Assembly (NCBI GenBank): GCA_028583605.1
Contig: CM053326.1
Location: 34,504,931-34,568,930, forward strand
Source of the DNA: Dastarcus helophoroides
Lineage: Eukaryota > Arthropoda > Insecta > Coleoptera > Bothrideridae
DNA length: 64,000 bases
Direction: 5' to 3'
Shown here: in pieces, positions 31,996 through 44,106 of the stretch
Layout of the letters: each line of letters starts with the position of its first letter
Numbering within the stretch: position 1 is the first letter of the stretch
The notes under the pieces: generated by a model
Told to the model about the DNA's origin: nothing
The model's database searches: none
The model's input: the letters and a program-made list of their open reading frames with translations, nothing else
Made by a program: the position numbers and the translations under genes

Positions 31996-34720
31996 ATTTT
32001 AACCTTTTTTTCAAAACCTTTTCTTTAAGCTTTTTTAGATGAAAAATGATAAAATTTATGTTTTTCATTTAAAAAATTCGAGTTTTCCGAAAATTCCCAC
32101 TATTTAAAATATTTTCACTTTTCCTAAAACTTTGCTTTGTTTAAAAACACGCAAAATTTCGACTTTTGAAATTTTCGAAATTTTTTCAGAATTTTCAACG
32201 TCATTTTTTAAAACCGTTACTTTTTTCAAGATACCCACTTTTTTCAAAAATTTTTAGCTTTGTTCAAATTTTTGACTATTTATTTTCTGAAAGGTTTAAC
32301 TTTTTTTGTTTAAATACGACTGTTTTTTCGAAAAATTTCGACTTTTTTTAAAAGTTTTAACCTTTATGTAAAAATCTGGTCTTTGAAAAAATGAAATTTT
32401 TTTAAAAATTCTGACGTTTTTAAAAACAATGATTTTTTGCAAAACTTCAAATTTTCGAACTTTTTTCACAATTTTCACTAATTTTTTAAAAATCTGCAAT
32501 TTTTTTAAGATACTTACTTATGACGATTTCTGGAAGCTTTGACTTTTTTATTTTAATTTCAACTTATTTTTAAAAATTTCGACTTTTCCTAAAAGTTTCG
32601 ACCTTTGGACTTCTTTCGAAGAATTGAAACATTTCGAGTTTGAAGTTAAAAATATTGGGAAAGAACGGAAGATTGCAAGTTTAAGCTTGAAACATTGAGA
32701 ATTAAAAAACCAGATTTATTCAAACAAAGTTGTCAAAATGTAGAGTTTATTTTACCTTTTTTCTGTAGATGTCGACTCCCTCGAGAAATTTAAAAAATTG
32801 AGTACTTAAAAAATTAGAAGTCGAAATTTTTCCTCTTCTCAAAGTATTTAGTCTAATCTTTCAATTAGTCGTTTTCCTAAGATTTCGATTTTTACCCACG
32901 ACATTTAAACTTTTTAATAATGTTGAAGTTGAAGCAATTTAGAGTCTTAAGATTGAACTGCGCGAAAAAAGTCGAATATTCATCGAAAACCAAAATTTCG
33001 ACTTTCGAAATGTTGTTGAAAATCCAGTTAGTAAAGTTTAAATTCGTTCATAATCCAGCTTCCTCAAAATTGCAAGTTTAAGCTCCCAATTTCACTCTTT
33101 CTCGTTAAATGTCTACTTTAAACCTCGACATTTAATTTTTATCTAAGAAATTTGTTCGATCCAGAGCCCCGCCTCTCTCCCGTTCCCGTTCATAAATCCG
33201 AGTTGGGTTGGCAAAAATATCTCTTTTTTTTAGCCGATAAATAACAGGGGGGCTATGCGTACCCTGATTAAAGCCAATTTCTAATCTAAAACTGAATAGT
33301 CCCGGAAAAAGTGGAATATTAGGAGTTAGCGTCAAAATTTTTCGCTATTGAACTTAAAATTTCGAAAAAGATCGAAATGAAGCAAATTTTTTGTTAGACA
33401 TGTCATATTTGGAGATATGACTTTTTTTTCTCAAAATGCCTCTCAAATTTTACGTATTTATCTAAAATATTTTGAAATTTCGTTATTATTCTAAGAATTC
33501 GTATTATTTAATTTTGAGTTTTTTCTTCGTTCGACTTTGAAATAATTGATTATTTTTTCATTTTCAACAACGCGAGCTTAGGTTTAAAAACTTGAGAATA
33601 TTTTTTTGGTGTCTTCTTCAAACAACTATTTTATTTTCGAAATTTCGACCTTTTCTACTAATTTTAAATTTTTTGGAAACAGACGAAATTTTTGGAAAAA
33701 TACGAAATTTCGAATAAAATCCAAAAGTGGCCAAAGTTCGATCAAAATTCGAAAAAAGACTGTTTTGATACTTTTTTATGTAATTAACTGGTTTTTGTTT
33801 TACAAATCTTAAAAGTTACTCATTTAAACTTATTAATTCTTCTTTCTTTCTTTCACATTTTAATCAAAATCAATCAGATTTATAAACATTTTGGATTTTT
33901 AAGTCGCAATTTGGAAAACCATATATTTTCTTTTTTTCCTTTCGTTCATCTCGAAATTACATGATAGATTTTTTGAAATGTTGGGATTTTTTTAATAAAA
34001 ATGTATGTTTTCTTTTTAGAGATGTTGAAAAGCGAAACCAGGTCCGCTCATAGTAAATATTTATAGAAACATTGTGGAATTTTTAATATCGCTTGTTGTA
34101 TTTACCGTTAATAGAGTTAAATAGTTGCAAAGAGATGTTGATATTATTCTCAAAATTTCTATTTTATTTTAAGAAAATTTTTGGAAAATTAAATTTTTTT
34201 CAAAATTTCTACCTTTTGAAATTTTCGAACTTTTTCATAATTTTCACTGTCTTTTGTTTTTTAAAAACTTTTAACCTTTTTAAGATGCCGACTTTTGGGA
34301 ATTTGCAACCTTGTTCAAATTTTGAACTATTTCTGAAAGTTTTGACTTTTTTTTTTAATTTCGACTTTTTCTTGAAGTTTTGACCCTTAGGTTGTAGATT
34401 AGACTTTTATTTGAAAAATTTGATTTTTTTTTTGAAAATTGTCACGTTTTTGAAAAACGTTTTTTCAAAATTTTGATTTTTTAAATTTGCGATCTTTTTT
34501 GAGAAGTTCACTGTGGTTTTTTTTGAAAACCTTTATTCTTTTCGAAATATCCACTTTTTTAAAAGAATTTGGAGCTTTGATCAAATTTTTGACTATTTCT
34601 AGAAGTTTTGAATTATCTTTAGAACACATCGACCTTTTTTTTTTTCAAAATTTTTGACATTTTCTTAAGGTTTCGCCCTTTAAGTAATAAACTGGATTCT
34701 TATTTAAAAAATATATTTTT
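31996..34720 (+). repeat. Degenerate T-rich tandem array, right part, about 0.27-0.29 kb unit
   Basis: Same vocabulary as 30121-31415. Ordered landmarks recur: TGACTATT (32274), GAACTATTTCTGAAAG (34324) and GACTATTTCTAGAAG (34591), each followed 60-86 bp later by a CCTTTATGTA/CCCTTAGGTTGTAG/CCCTTTAAGTAATA phrase (32361, 34384, 34677). AAGATACCCACTTTTTTC and similar also repeat (32228, 34280, 34545). The last two complete units are 267-293 bp apart. A G/C-richer patch at 33155-33275 (CCCGCCTCTCTCCCGTTCCC) is a separate insertion of unknown type. Confidence 0.65.
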
Positions 34721-35129
34721 GGCTGTGCAAAGAAAAAACATTAAATGAATAATTAAAACATACCTAATGCTATTAAAATTTGAAACAGGACTTGCTCTAT
34801 TTATATTTTTGTAATAATATGCACCAAAAAATTTTGGAGCAGACAAATTGTTAATAATATAATTATTATATGAAAATCAAATTTCAATACTTTTCTAATT
34901 TATAGCAATCCAATTAACATTGGATGGCAATGTAGCTTTTTTGGTGGTTATTGAATATTTTTTTTATATCTAACCCAATTTTTTTTGGCTTTATGGTGCA
35001 TACAATGCATATAAATGTGTATATAATTGTGATTAAGATGAATATTTTGTTCACAACCTGCATATAATATGCGCATGTTTTGTTAAAAAAGTTGTGCATA
35101 TAATCCACTCTCTACTTATAAGAAGTGTC
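34721..35129. other. No gene seen
   Basis: A/T-rich sequence between the end of the T-rich array and a mariner relic. TGCATATAAT-like phrases recur near 35000-35100. Confidence 0.5.
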
Positions 35130-35965
35130 AGTGTAAGGTTCCACTCCAAAAAGTCAAACCAGTTTTGCCAAATAACATTTGAACAAGAAAGTGTCGACCG
35201 AAATCCTGAAAACAAAAAAATTTGAGCACCGAACCATCATCAAGTACCTGTATTTAAGACCCTCGACAATTAATGCCTTGCATGCTTTAGGTATGTAAAT
35301 ATTTCATTGAAGATGAAGAACGATTGCGAAGGCCACTTTCTGTATCCATTCCCAAAAATTTCAAAGCAATTCATGACATGATTTTATCATGTACAATTGG
35401 GCTAAAACGAATATCTGACGCACTGAATAAATCACATGACTTCTCCCAAATCAGTTCACGTCAATTTGAATATGAGCAAAATTCCTGCAAAATGGATCCT
35501 TAAATTGTCTGAATGTTGATCGGAAGCGTGCAAGGATAGAAACATCGCGTTCGATCTGTGCTCAATTTGAAAAAGATGCGAGCTTTTTAAGCAGTGCGTT
35601 GCTACGGATGAAATTTGGGTTTATATCTACGGCCCAGAAACAAAGCAGCAATTGATGGAATGAATACACTTTGGTTCTTCAAGGCCTAAGAAGTTCCGAT
35701 CTGCTGGAAATGTTCTTGCTTCGGTTATTTGGAATTGCCATGGAGTAATCTTAATTGATTATATCTCTGGATAAAGATAGAACAATAACTGTAGATTACT
35801 ATTTGACATTAATGATCACTTTACGAAAAAAAAAATTAAGGAGAAAAGATGCGAAAAGTTATTCAAAAGTGTTTTGTTTTTGCAGGACACTAGCCGACCA
35901 TACACGAACGAATCTGATCTGCGGATTTAATCCGTAATGATATATCTGCACACTTGGCTTGTTAC
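35130..35965 (+). pseudogene. mariner-type transposase relic
   Basis: Fragments in changing frames include EDEERLRRPLS (about 35315), FKAIHDMILS (about 35360-35390), an ALNKS segment, then CVATDEIWVYIYGPETKQQL (about 35599-35657), which contains the first catalytic aspartate. KKFRSAGNVLASVIWNCHGV (about 35688-35747) and ITVDYYLTLM follow. The second and third catalytic blocks are missing or unrecognisable, and the inverted ends were not found. Frameshifts and stops are frequent. An old mariner copy of the same general type as the one at 44603-45881. Confidence 0.75.
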
Positions 35966-36719
35966 ATACCAAATGTGATGCTTTCCACATATCTGTACAC
36001 ATATTATAACCTTCAATTAAATCCGTTAGTTAAAAACTTCATGTTAGTGGAATAATACTCGGTTCGCGGTATGCTTGCATGCACTCGAGATTTATCTGGT
36101 GTTATCTAGGCATTTTTAAATAAAAGATGTCAAAGTTAGAAGGAATCAAAACCTGTAACAGGTACTAACTGACATATTTAGTCTGTGCAAGATAAAGTCT
36201 GCCGATTTGTCTGTGGCTCGGCCCTGTCCATTAACGCAAAGTTAATTCCGCTGATTAGATACGTGCCATATCCAATTTGTTGAGAAATTCGCTGGTGTAT
36301 GGGCGGCTAATTCCTCTGAACATAAATTGCCATGCAAACAATTCGTGATTTGGGGTTCGAATTTACTAGAAAACTCTTCCCCCTCGTTATTCTGCCAGAT
36401 TTGTCTCTGTTCGACTGTAATCCCTCTCTTTCAACTGAAAACACGTTTTAAAGGTCATCATTTTTTCCAACGAAAAGGCTGTAGAAGCTGTGGAGTTCTG
36501 GTTTTCAGAGCAAGATAAAACATTTATTTTTTTTAAATTCTAGAGGCGTTGCAGATCGGTGTATTAAATGTATTAAATTGATAAGGAAATATGTCGAATA
36601 ATAAAATATTTTGTTTAAAACATTTTGTCCCCTGAATCAGTAATTTATGTGAATTAGAATTTGTAGAATTTTGTGAATTTTAGAGGAAAATGTTCTGTAC
36701 CATCTCTCTGAGAAGGTTA
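35966..36719. other. No gene seen
   Basis: Bases 36180-36510 are somewhat richer in G/C and contain an open stretch (36327-36518, plus) without recognisable motifs. No element ends seen. Confidence 0.45.
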
Positions 36720-37580
36720 CAAAAAGTCGAGCATTCTCAAGAAGAAATTATGCAAATTAGGTGTCCTTAAAGAACTTTCTTCTCGAAAAAATATTAATAT
36801 TGTAGAAAACATTTCTTCGCAGCATTTTGACAAAACTGAATTGAGCCTTTTGAACAAAGGGCTTAATTACTCCCTGCCATTCTTCCTCACCGGTTTAGAA
36901 GATGTTGTGTCCCATTGAGAGCTCCTTCAGTTCTATGGCTGATGACGCTAAAAACTATGTGAGGAAGACAAAAGCTTTCTAGAAATTTAAAAAACGTTAA
37001 ACTATCACACGTAAAGAGCAGAAATATTATCAAAATATTGCGAGAGAAATGTTTTTATATAAAGGCAGATAAAGGTAATAAGGTTATCATTCTAGATAAA
37101 AAGGATTTTACGAGCGACAAACTCATTAGTAATGGTCCCTATCAAAAATTACAGAAGAACCCTTTGAAAAAAATGTTAAGTGGGCTGAAAAAAAAGTGCT
37201 CGACAAAAATAACAACCTTATTACTTTAAAAAGATCCTTCCATGTATCCAACCCCATTGTACCTAAATTATATTGTCTGCCAAAAATTCACAAACCTGGA
37301 AAGGCGGTGAGACCAATTGTGTCAGCTATTGGAGCACCGACCCACAACTTATCAAAATGGCTGGCAAAAGAATTCAGCAAATTAGAATTCCAACAACTCA
37401 CTTTGTCAGTCAAGAATTTCCAAGAGTTTGTGCAGAAAATTCACAATGAAAAGTAGTTGGAAGGTGAAATGCTGGTTTCTTTTGATGTTTCGTCCCCATT
37501 TCCAAATGTAACCATACCCCAAACCTTATTATACCTTCAAGATCTCTTGGAATCTAATAAGCGTTCAGTTTTGCTTCTGT
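36720..37580 (+). pseudogene. Penelope-like retroelement reverse transcriptase, N-terminal half
   Basis: LSLLNKGLNYSLPF (about 36842-36883) opens the region. An open stretch from 37038 gives CFYIKADKGNKVIILDKKDF, and a second from 37196 gives VPKLYCLPKIHKPGKAVRPI, VSAIGAPTHNLSKWLAKEF. After a stop at about 37454, EMLVSFDVSSPFPNV (about 37467-37511) is RT motif A. ADKGN, PKIHKPG and the SFDV block in this order are diagnostic of Penelope-like elements. Everything beyond motif A, including the catalytic YADD and the GIY-YIG nuclease, is missing. Its frameshift near 37195 and stop make it inactive. Confidence 0.88.
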
Positions 37581-38999
37581 AGTAGACTCAAAACTCCATC
37601 GTAAATGCATAGTTTTACCTTTTTAAGTGTGGACATTTTACTAACCTGAAGAAGGTTTAGCTGGCAATTTTGTTTGCCTTTACTGACATTTTAAATTTAT
37701 TCGACTTTACCTCGTACGGTGATATTACTATCGCAGGGAGAGTTTTTGTTCCACATCATCTTTTACCTACCCGTTAGGAAAAAGAAGACAGAAATTGATT
37801 AGACTAAAGTGGTAGTGTTTAAGTTTGCGGGCAGTGACATGCACATAAAAGCGTTGTCATCGAAGTAAAACATATGCTTATTTATCTAACTTCCATTTGA
37901 AGTGAATTACAAACAGGTTTACATATGCATAAAGTGCAAGATGTTTTACAGGATCTTGAACGAAGCAAATATGGTAGCAAGTAATAGAACAGCGAAGAAT
38001 AATAGTACAATTCATCAAGGACTTAACGAGCATAACCAGGAAATGTACCACTGTCGCTCGGCTATGTTGGCAAATTTCGTTTTATTATGGTATTATTATC
38101 CAGGATTCTTGAAAACAATGATTTCTTTGAGATTTGCACTAAGAAACCCTGTTAACCACATTGGTGTGGTGTATTATATGTCAACATCAATCATACTTTA
38201 TGCTAAAATTGTTGTTATTAAAGTACCATTTTATGTAATTTAAAAAGCAAAAAAGGCGAAAATTATGGGAATTAGGTTTACAATTAAATCTCTGATATCA
38301 TAAGTGTTATTATTAATAATTAAACCAATGATTATGGAAATAAATGTATTATATTTCCACAAATAGGATACATTGTGCGACTGCGATCAGAGAATGCGTT
38401 TTCACTGATTGCATTTTTTGCTCCAGTTCACTTGATTTGTTGCACAAGTAACGGATATTGTCAAATCTAATATAAATGGCAATCGTTTTCAGTCACAGTT
38501 AAGTACTCTGTTATAAGATCTATTTCAAGAAGTAGCTGATATTATTAGAATGTACAACAATTATAACAACCCAGATACTTACTTAGTAAATCATTAAAAA
38601 CTGTTAGAAAATGTTTGTTTTTTTATAGCGCTCAAGGGGAACATTTCCTAATGTTGCTTGTTCCGTAGAATAAAAACATTAAGCAACATTTTTATATTAC
38701 TCGAAAGTACACTAATTTTTCAAAATATGTCACTGAATTTTCACCAAAAGATGTATTGCTAAATTAGTATTCATAAAAGTTACAGCTTGGAATTATTTCT
38801 CGCACTCAATAAACTTCCTTTTTATATCTTCCAGTAGCAGAAGTTTTATAATGTGGTCATTTCTATTCAAGTAGGTTTGCAGCAAGTTGAATCATTTTAT
38901 TTCTCCATAATTCTAGCAAACTTCTCTGTTACATGACTTTCGAGAGAAACATTAAACAATGCAGTCTTATTTGATCAGCGACTAATTTTTCAGAATTTC
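37581..38999. other. No gene seen
   Basis: A/T-rich. An open stretch at 37902-38243 (plus) has no recognisable family and no splice-framed boundaries that I could defend. CTGAAGAAGG at 37649 resembles a hammerhead core strand, but no GAAA strand follows. Confidence 0.5.
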
Positions 39000-39930
39000 T
39001 CAAGTATTCAGTAATTTGAATTGTCCATAAGCAAGTCGAAATTTGGATTATAAATTTGCCATTTCAGAAAAAAGTGACACATTTCAAGTTTAAAGTGGAT
39101 ATTTTGAACCAAAATTGGAAATTTAGACATTTTTTAAAAATTTTGATGTTACCATGCGAAATGTGTAATGGTTCTTTCGAAAAATTTCGACCTAAACTCA
39201 AAATTTGGATTTTTTTTAAATTTCAATTTTAAATGCGAATTTAAAAAAAGTGATAATTATTTTATTTTATTTTTAGAAATTTCAAGGTTAAATTCAGAAT
39301 TTCGAAAAAGTAGTAAAATTTCGAAAGAAACTTCAAGTTATGTAAAAAATTTCAAATCATTTTATATCATAAAAATTAAACACGAATTATTCGAAATTTC
39401 TCTCAAAGCTTCAAAATTGTGATGTAAACTCGAAATTTTTAGAAAATATTTGTTAATTAATTTGCTTTCGTCGAATGTCCACCATATTTTTTTTAGCACT
39501 CATTTCTTCAAATATACGATTGTTCAACTTTTTGCCTTTCTTACAATTTTGAAGAAACCTATTACGTTTACGGATTTCGTTTTGTGCTTAATTGAAGACC
39601 AATTAAATTTAAACTTAAAACTTAAAGAAATTTTCTAATTTTAAATTCGTTTTATTGGTAAAATTTAAAGTTTACACATTTAAATTTGAATATCGTTGGT
39701 CAAATTTTTGCTTCAAATTCCTTTCAAAATTTCGAGAAAACTTAGAGTTTTTTTTTAAATTGCAACTTAAATTTTAAAATGACATTATTTTCAAAATTTC
39801 AAGTTTAATTGAAAACGTATACACATACTCGAGATTATCATAAGAATTCGAAAGAATAATTAAACAGAAAAAAGAATAAAACATTTTTTCCATTCTAAAA
39901 CTAACAGAAGCAACTTGTCATTTTTTCTTC
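39000..39930. repeat. Degenerate A/T word-repeat tract
   Basis: Repeated phrases such as TCGAAATTT, AAAATTTCGA and CAAAATTT in mixed orientation. Open stretches in it are low-complexity. Confidence 0.55.
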
Positions 39931-39949
39931 CATACTAGACTAGGGAGTT

Positions 39950-40600
39950 TTTTAATGCCATCTTCATAAAAAGAAGGGAAGCGTGTTTGCAGCCAATTGT
40001 GAGCAAACAGCAGCTCACCACTAGAGCTTCTTTCAGTGGTCCAAATATATGATAATCGCATGGTCATAAGTCAGGACCTTAGGCAGGCTGTTCTAATGTT
40101 GCCCAATGCATTTCCTCTAATTTTAGATATGTGAAATTGGCTGAGTGGTAGCGGACATTGTCGTGAAGCAAAATCGCATTTCTGACCGAAAATTCGCGCC
40201 TCTTCCGCCTATATGCATGTTTTGCTTCATCCAATAGCTGGCAGTAGTAGGCGATCACTTTCCAAAAGGCGTTGAACAGCGTTATTATTGTCCGCAGTCA
40301 CATTGGTCCGAGGACGACGGGCATGGGGTTCATTTTCAACTTCAGTTCGTCCTTCCAAAAATTTGTTGTGCTATTCATACACTTGTATACTTAAGTTTTC
40401 TTCAAACAAGTATCTCCAAACTGTGATTCTAGTCTACGAAGAATTTCGGTGGGCTTTTCACCTTCAACGGCAAGAAATTTAATAATAATGCGCTGCACAA
40501 TGTGCGGATGAACCTCTTGCTCACTCATTGTATTTATAATTGATGAGCGGCGAGAACTGAATTCGCTTGAGCGCAAGAAGTCACGTGATATGCCCACCTA
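39950..40600 (-). pseudogene. mariner-type transposase, internally deleted
   Basis: The start is the ATG at 40528 (MSEQEVHPHIVQRIIIKFLA, then VEGEKPTEILRRLESQFG), a typical mariner N-terminus. After a large internal deletion the frame resumes near 40270 with YYCQLLDEAKHAYRRKRREF and VRNAILLHDNVRYHSANF (second catalytic aspartate in HDN), then degraded sequence in place of the third block (GPDL near 40070). The first catalytic aspartate is lost. No inverted ends were identified. The copy differs in sequence from the others in this window. Confidence 0.8.
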
Positions 40601-40805
40601 ACATGTATCTTTTGCTAAAATTTTGATTTTAAACTTGTCTTAAAGTTTTTCAGAGTAAAATAAAATTGTGAAAAAATGATCAAAATGTCTTTGATTTTTA
40701 TCAAAGGTTTATTTGGACCTTAAATTTCCATTTTTTTATTTCAGGTTTTAATTCAAGTTGTCAGTTTTATTTCAATCTGTTGGGAAAAACGAGGAAAATT
40801 AAGTA

Positions 40806-41534
40806 CAGTAATATCCCGTTTAACGCGAGGATTACGTTCCAACCAACTAGAGCGTTATACGAAACAGCGTTAAACGAGGTCACTTCTTTATGTAAATAAT
40901 GAGGAAAACGGGTATAAAAAGTAAGTCGCCATTTATATTTAGATCATTCATATTCTGCTTTTTCAATTTATTTGTTTTTTTTATCAAGAAGGTGCCTAAT
41001 GTCATTTGTAATTTTCTTTTGCGCCCTGTAAGAAGTTGGAACTCCGTCTTGCCTTTGAACTTCCTATCAAATTCTGCCTCATTTTCAATAAATTATTTCT
41101 TAATTTCTGTAGCTAAACTGGTTTTTAGAAATGACCTTGACAGTTTATTTTTTGCTTTTCTTTAGACTCACTTTTTTTAATATTTTTGTGTTCCTCTTGA
41201 TCCACTATTTCCTTGAGCTCATCACTAATTTTTTTTTTAAATCTACCCCATTCCTAAACCTGTTTAATTGGCTAATTCGACTATTTCATTCATATTAACA
41301 GATTTTCTACTGTCATCGTCCTCGTTTAGATTTGACCAAACGTTTTTTAAACACTCCTTTCAAACATTTTTTTATTACCTTATTCCAAAAAAAATTATAA
41401 TGTATGTTGTATGTACTTTGGATTTAAAGGAAACTTAATGATGCATGCAATTTTCAGGGAATCCCACTATTCCAATAAAAAAGCGTTAAACCGAAACAGC
41501 GCTAAACGGAGCAGCGCTAAACGTGGTCTCACTA
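40806..41534. mobile_element. pogo/Tigger-type element, 729 bp, deleted
   Basis: The left end CAGTAATATCCCGTTTAACG and the right end read inward TAGTGAGACCACGTTTAGCG form inverted repeats of the kind used by pogo/Tigger elements. TA lies outside both (40804-40805 and 41535-41536). Near the right end a GCGTTAAAC/GCGCTAAAC phrase is repeated three times (41480-41524), a possible transposase-binding array. A transposase tail survives inside on the minus strand. Confidence 0.75.
41165..41350 (-). pseudogene. pogo/Tigger transposase, C-terminal remnant
   Basis: Minus-strand reading in shifting frames gives VFKKRLVKSKRG, then a DDDSRKSVNMNEIVEL-like acidic segment, and VDLKKKISDELKEI, followed by a glutamate/lysine-rich stretch. 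This is the helical acidic tail seen in pogo/Tigger transposases. Position inside an element with pogo-like ends supports the call. The catalytic core is deleted and frames are broken. Confidence 0.5.
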
Positions 41535-41536
41535 TA

Positions 41537-42892
41537 TCGAGTTTGAAGTCGAAATAGAAATAAAATGAAAATTGTAAATTTGAAGCCAAAGTTTAGAAAA
41601 AAGGTCGCAATTAAAAAAAACTTTATTAAAATAATATGCCAGTGCACAAATTTTGGTTATAGTCAATTTTGGGTTGAAGTAAAAGTTGAACATTCAAGTT
41701 TTATTAAGTTTTCCTTCTCATAAATCTTTAACTTTAAATTATGAACTTCGATTTTTATTTTTTGACTTTATTTTTAAAATCTAAACGTTTTAAAATTTGG
41801 AAAAAAAAGTGAAGCGTGCGATTTCAAATTTGCCCAAATCTGAAGTTCTATGATGAAAGTAAACATTTGCAGCATTTAAAAAAAATATAATAATAAATAA
41901 ATAGAAGCAAAATGGTAATTCAGTATTTAATTTTATTTAAATTATGTTTTTGGGTTGCCAAATAATAAGTCTAATTTCACAATTAAAATTTTTATTCTGG
42001 CTACAAATTTTTTAGTAATAACATTTTATTTCAGTTATACTTAGGATTTGATATTTTAGCATTTCGAAATTTTTACAAAAAGTTTAACTCTACAGAAAAA
42101 AGTCGATTGTTTTTAAACAATGCCGCAATTTTATAAAAAGTAGAAATATTCAAAACAGTCGAAATTAAAAAGGCAAAATTTTTGAAAAAATTGAAATTTT
42201 CAAGTCGTAATTTTTAAACTGTCAAAAAATTATTAAATTCTTCAGAAGAATTCAAAATATAAAAGAAAAATTTTAAAAACAGGTCGAAATAGGAAATTCG
42301 AAATTTTCAAAAAAGTTAAAATTTCGAGAATAAGTCGAGATTAAAAGAAGTGAAAAATTTAAAAAAGTGAAGCTTTTGAAATGCTTAAATTTTAACATTG
42401 TCAGTCCAAATTTTCAAACAAAGTCCAATTTTTCAAAACGGGTCGAAATTAAAAAAAAAGTAGAAATTTTTAAAATAATTTTGGTCATTTTGATCTTCGC
42501 CAGCTGCTTGTTTACAAAAGTCTAGATTTTCGAACAAAGTGAAAGTTTTAAAATGTCTAGAGTTTAAAAAAGGCGCATTCTTTAAAAAAGTCGTAATTGT
42601 CCAAAAGAGTCCAAACTTGAAAGAAAAGTCAAAATTTTGAAAAGATCTTTTTTCAACAAAGACAAATTTGCCAAAACTTAAAGAAAATCCAACTTTTTAT
42701 GAAAATCAAATTTAAAAAATAATCCGAATTAAAAAAACTCAATTGTTAAAAAGCAGAGTAAAGAAAAAGTTAAAATTTTGAAAAAAAAAAATTTAAAATA
42801 GTTCAAAATTTGAAAACTAGGAATTTTCAAAAAAACCAAATTCTCCAAAAAGTTATGAAATTTACAAATAAAATTTTAAAGTTACGAAGAAA
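41537..42892 (-). repeat. Degenerate A/T array, A-rich strand on top
   Basis: Words such as AAAGTCGAAATTTT, GAAAAAAGTC and TTTTCAAAAAAGT recur, the reverse-complement form of the array at 30121-34720. A short G/C-richer phrase (TCGCCAGCTGCTTG, 42498-42511) interrupts it. It ends exactly where a mariner pseudogene is truncated. Confidence 0.65.
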
Positions 42893-43628
42893 AGGGGAAC
42901 TTTTTTCTTTTGCAAATGTGGCCGTTTCTTTGCGATTTCAGCCTTCAATTGATTTAAAGGTGCACAGTAATAGTCGCTGTTGATGGTGGTTCCTTTGTGG
43001 AGATAGTTGATGAATATTCTTCCGTTCGCATCCTAAAGTACAGAAGCCATCACCTTACCGGCCGACTGTTGCGTGTTTGCTCGCTTTGGATTCGGTTCAT
43101 CGATTGCTATCCACTCAGCTGACTGTCTTTTGGATTCTGGTGTGTAATAGTGAAGCCAGGTCTCATCCATTGTCACATATCGACGATAGAATTCCATTTT
43201 ATTGCGGTTTGACAGCGCCAAGCACTTCTCTGAAGCATCGATTCGTTGTTGTTTTTGGTCGACTGTGGGCTCATGTGGCACCCACTTTGCACAGAGCTTT
43301 CGCATACCCAAATGTTCGTGTAAAATGGTAAAAACACTACCATCTGATATCTAGCTAGCTCGTGCACCTTCACTTTGGGATCGTTCATAACCAATTTGTG
43401 GATTTTTTTAGGTTTTATGGACTAACAGCCTCATTTGGGCATCCACTGCGCTCTGCATCATTTGTGCTGGTACGACCACATTTAAATTCGACAATCGACT
43501 TCTCTACCATTTGTCTCGATGGAGCAGAGTTAGGATAATGTTTATCAAGGCATTGTTTGGTTTCCACTGTATTTTTTTTTCATCAAAAAGCAATGCTATA
43601 TCAAAACTCGAATTTCACTTTTTTCCAT
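42893..43628 (-). pseudogene. mariner transposase, lacking the last third
   Basis: The start ATG is at 43628 (MEKSEIRVLI followed by a stop). The N-terminus continues in pieces (SAPSRQMVEKS, GRTSTNDAERSGCPNE). A clean open stretch 43311-43033 gives LGMRKLCAKWVPHEPTVDQ, then RRYVTMDETWLHYYTPESKR with the first catalytic aspartate, and SAGKVMASVL before a stop. It continues INYLHKGTTINSDYYCAPLN and KKRPHLQKKKV, and is cut before the second catalytic block (HHDNA). Inactive. Confidence 0.85.
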
Positions 43629-43815
43629 TTTTTTTTAATAACAAAAGTTGCTTCACTCAAAATGCTATAACTCACAAATCAATAGTCAGATTGGTGTCAA
43701 ATTTATACACGTATCATTTGAAGGTTAGTACTAAATAAAAATCATATGGAAAAAATTCTAATAACGCCATCTATGTGTCATCCTATGAACTTTTTGAATG
43801 GACTGTTACACATAC
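42893..43815 (-). mobile_element. mariner relic, 5' part, truncated at its 3' end
   Basis: From about 43815 leftward come a terminal region (GTAACAGTCCATTC, then GATGACACATAGATGGCG), a 5' leader, and a transposase gene from 43628 to 42893. The second inverted end is missing because the element stops at the A/T array. The ACACATAGATGGCG phrase is typical of the leader of one mariner group found in insects. Confidence 0.75.
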
Positions 43816-44106
43816 GTAACTAGTGAAAATTTTAAAAAATAAAAATTTATTTACTACTAGAGCTCCTTCTTCGTTGTCTGTATAGAAGTTTTCTGCAATT
43901 AACAGGTGATATTTTAAGTTACAGATGATAAGATTTTTTTCGGCAATTTGAATCCAAAATCCAAAAGATTCATGAGAAATATATTTTAAAAATGGCAGAC
44001 ATTTTTTCTAGATACAATGCAACAATTCTTGTTCATGGGAAATTTGCCTGGTTATTGCAGCGTTTTAAGAAATGCTATATTGTTAAATTGATAAATTTGA
44101 ACATAA
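43816..44106. other. No gene seen
   Basis: A/T-rich spacer between a mariner relic and an LTR. Confidence 0.5.

Noticed and set aside
33196..33220. AGTTGGGTTGGCAAAAATATC resembles the mariner end at 28832
   Set aside because: Only about 12 bases agree, there is no partner end, and no transposase lies nearby.
37649..37675. CTGAAGAAGG, like a hammerhead core strand
   Set aside because: No hairpin followed by a GAAA strand is present within a reasonable distance.
37902..38243. 113-codon open stretch as a host gene
   Set aside because: No recognisable domain, ordinary A/T-driven composition, and no splice or promoter context.
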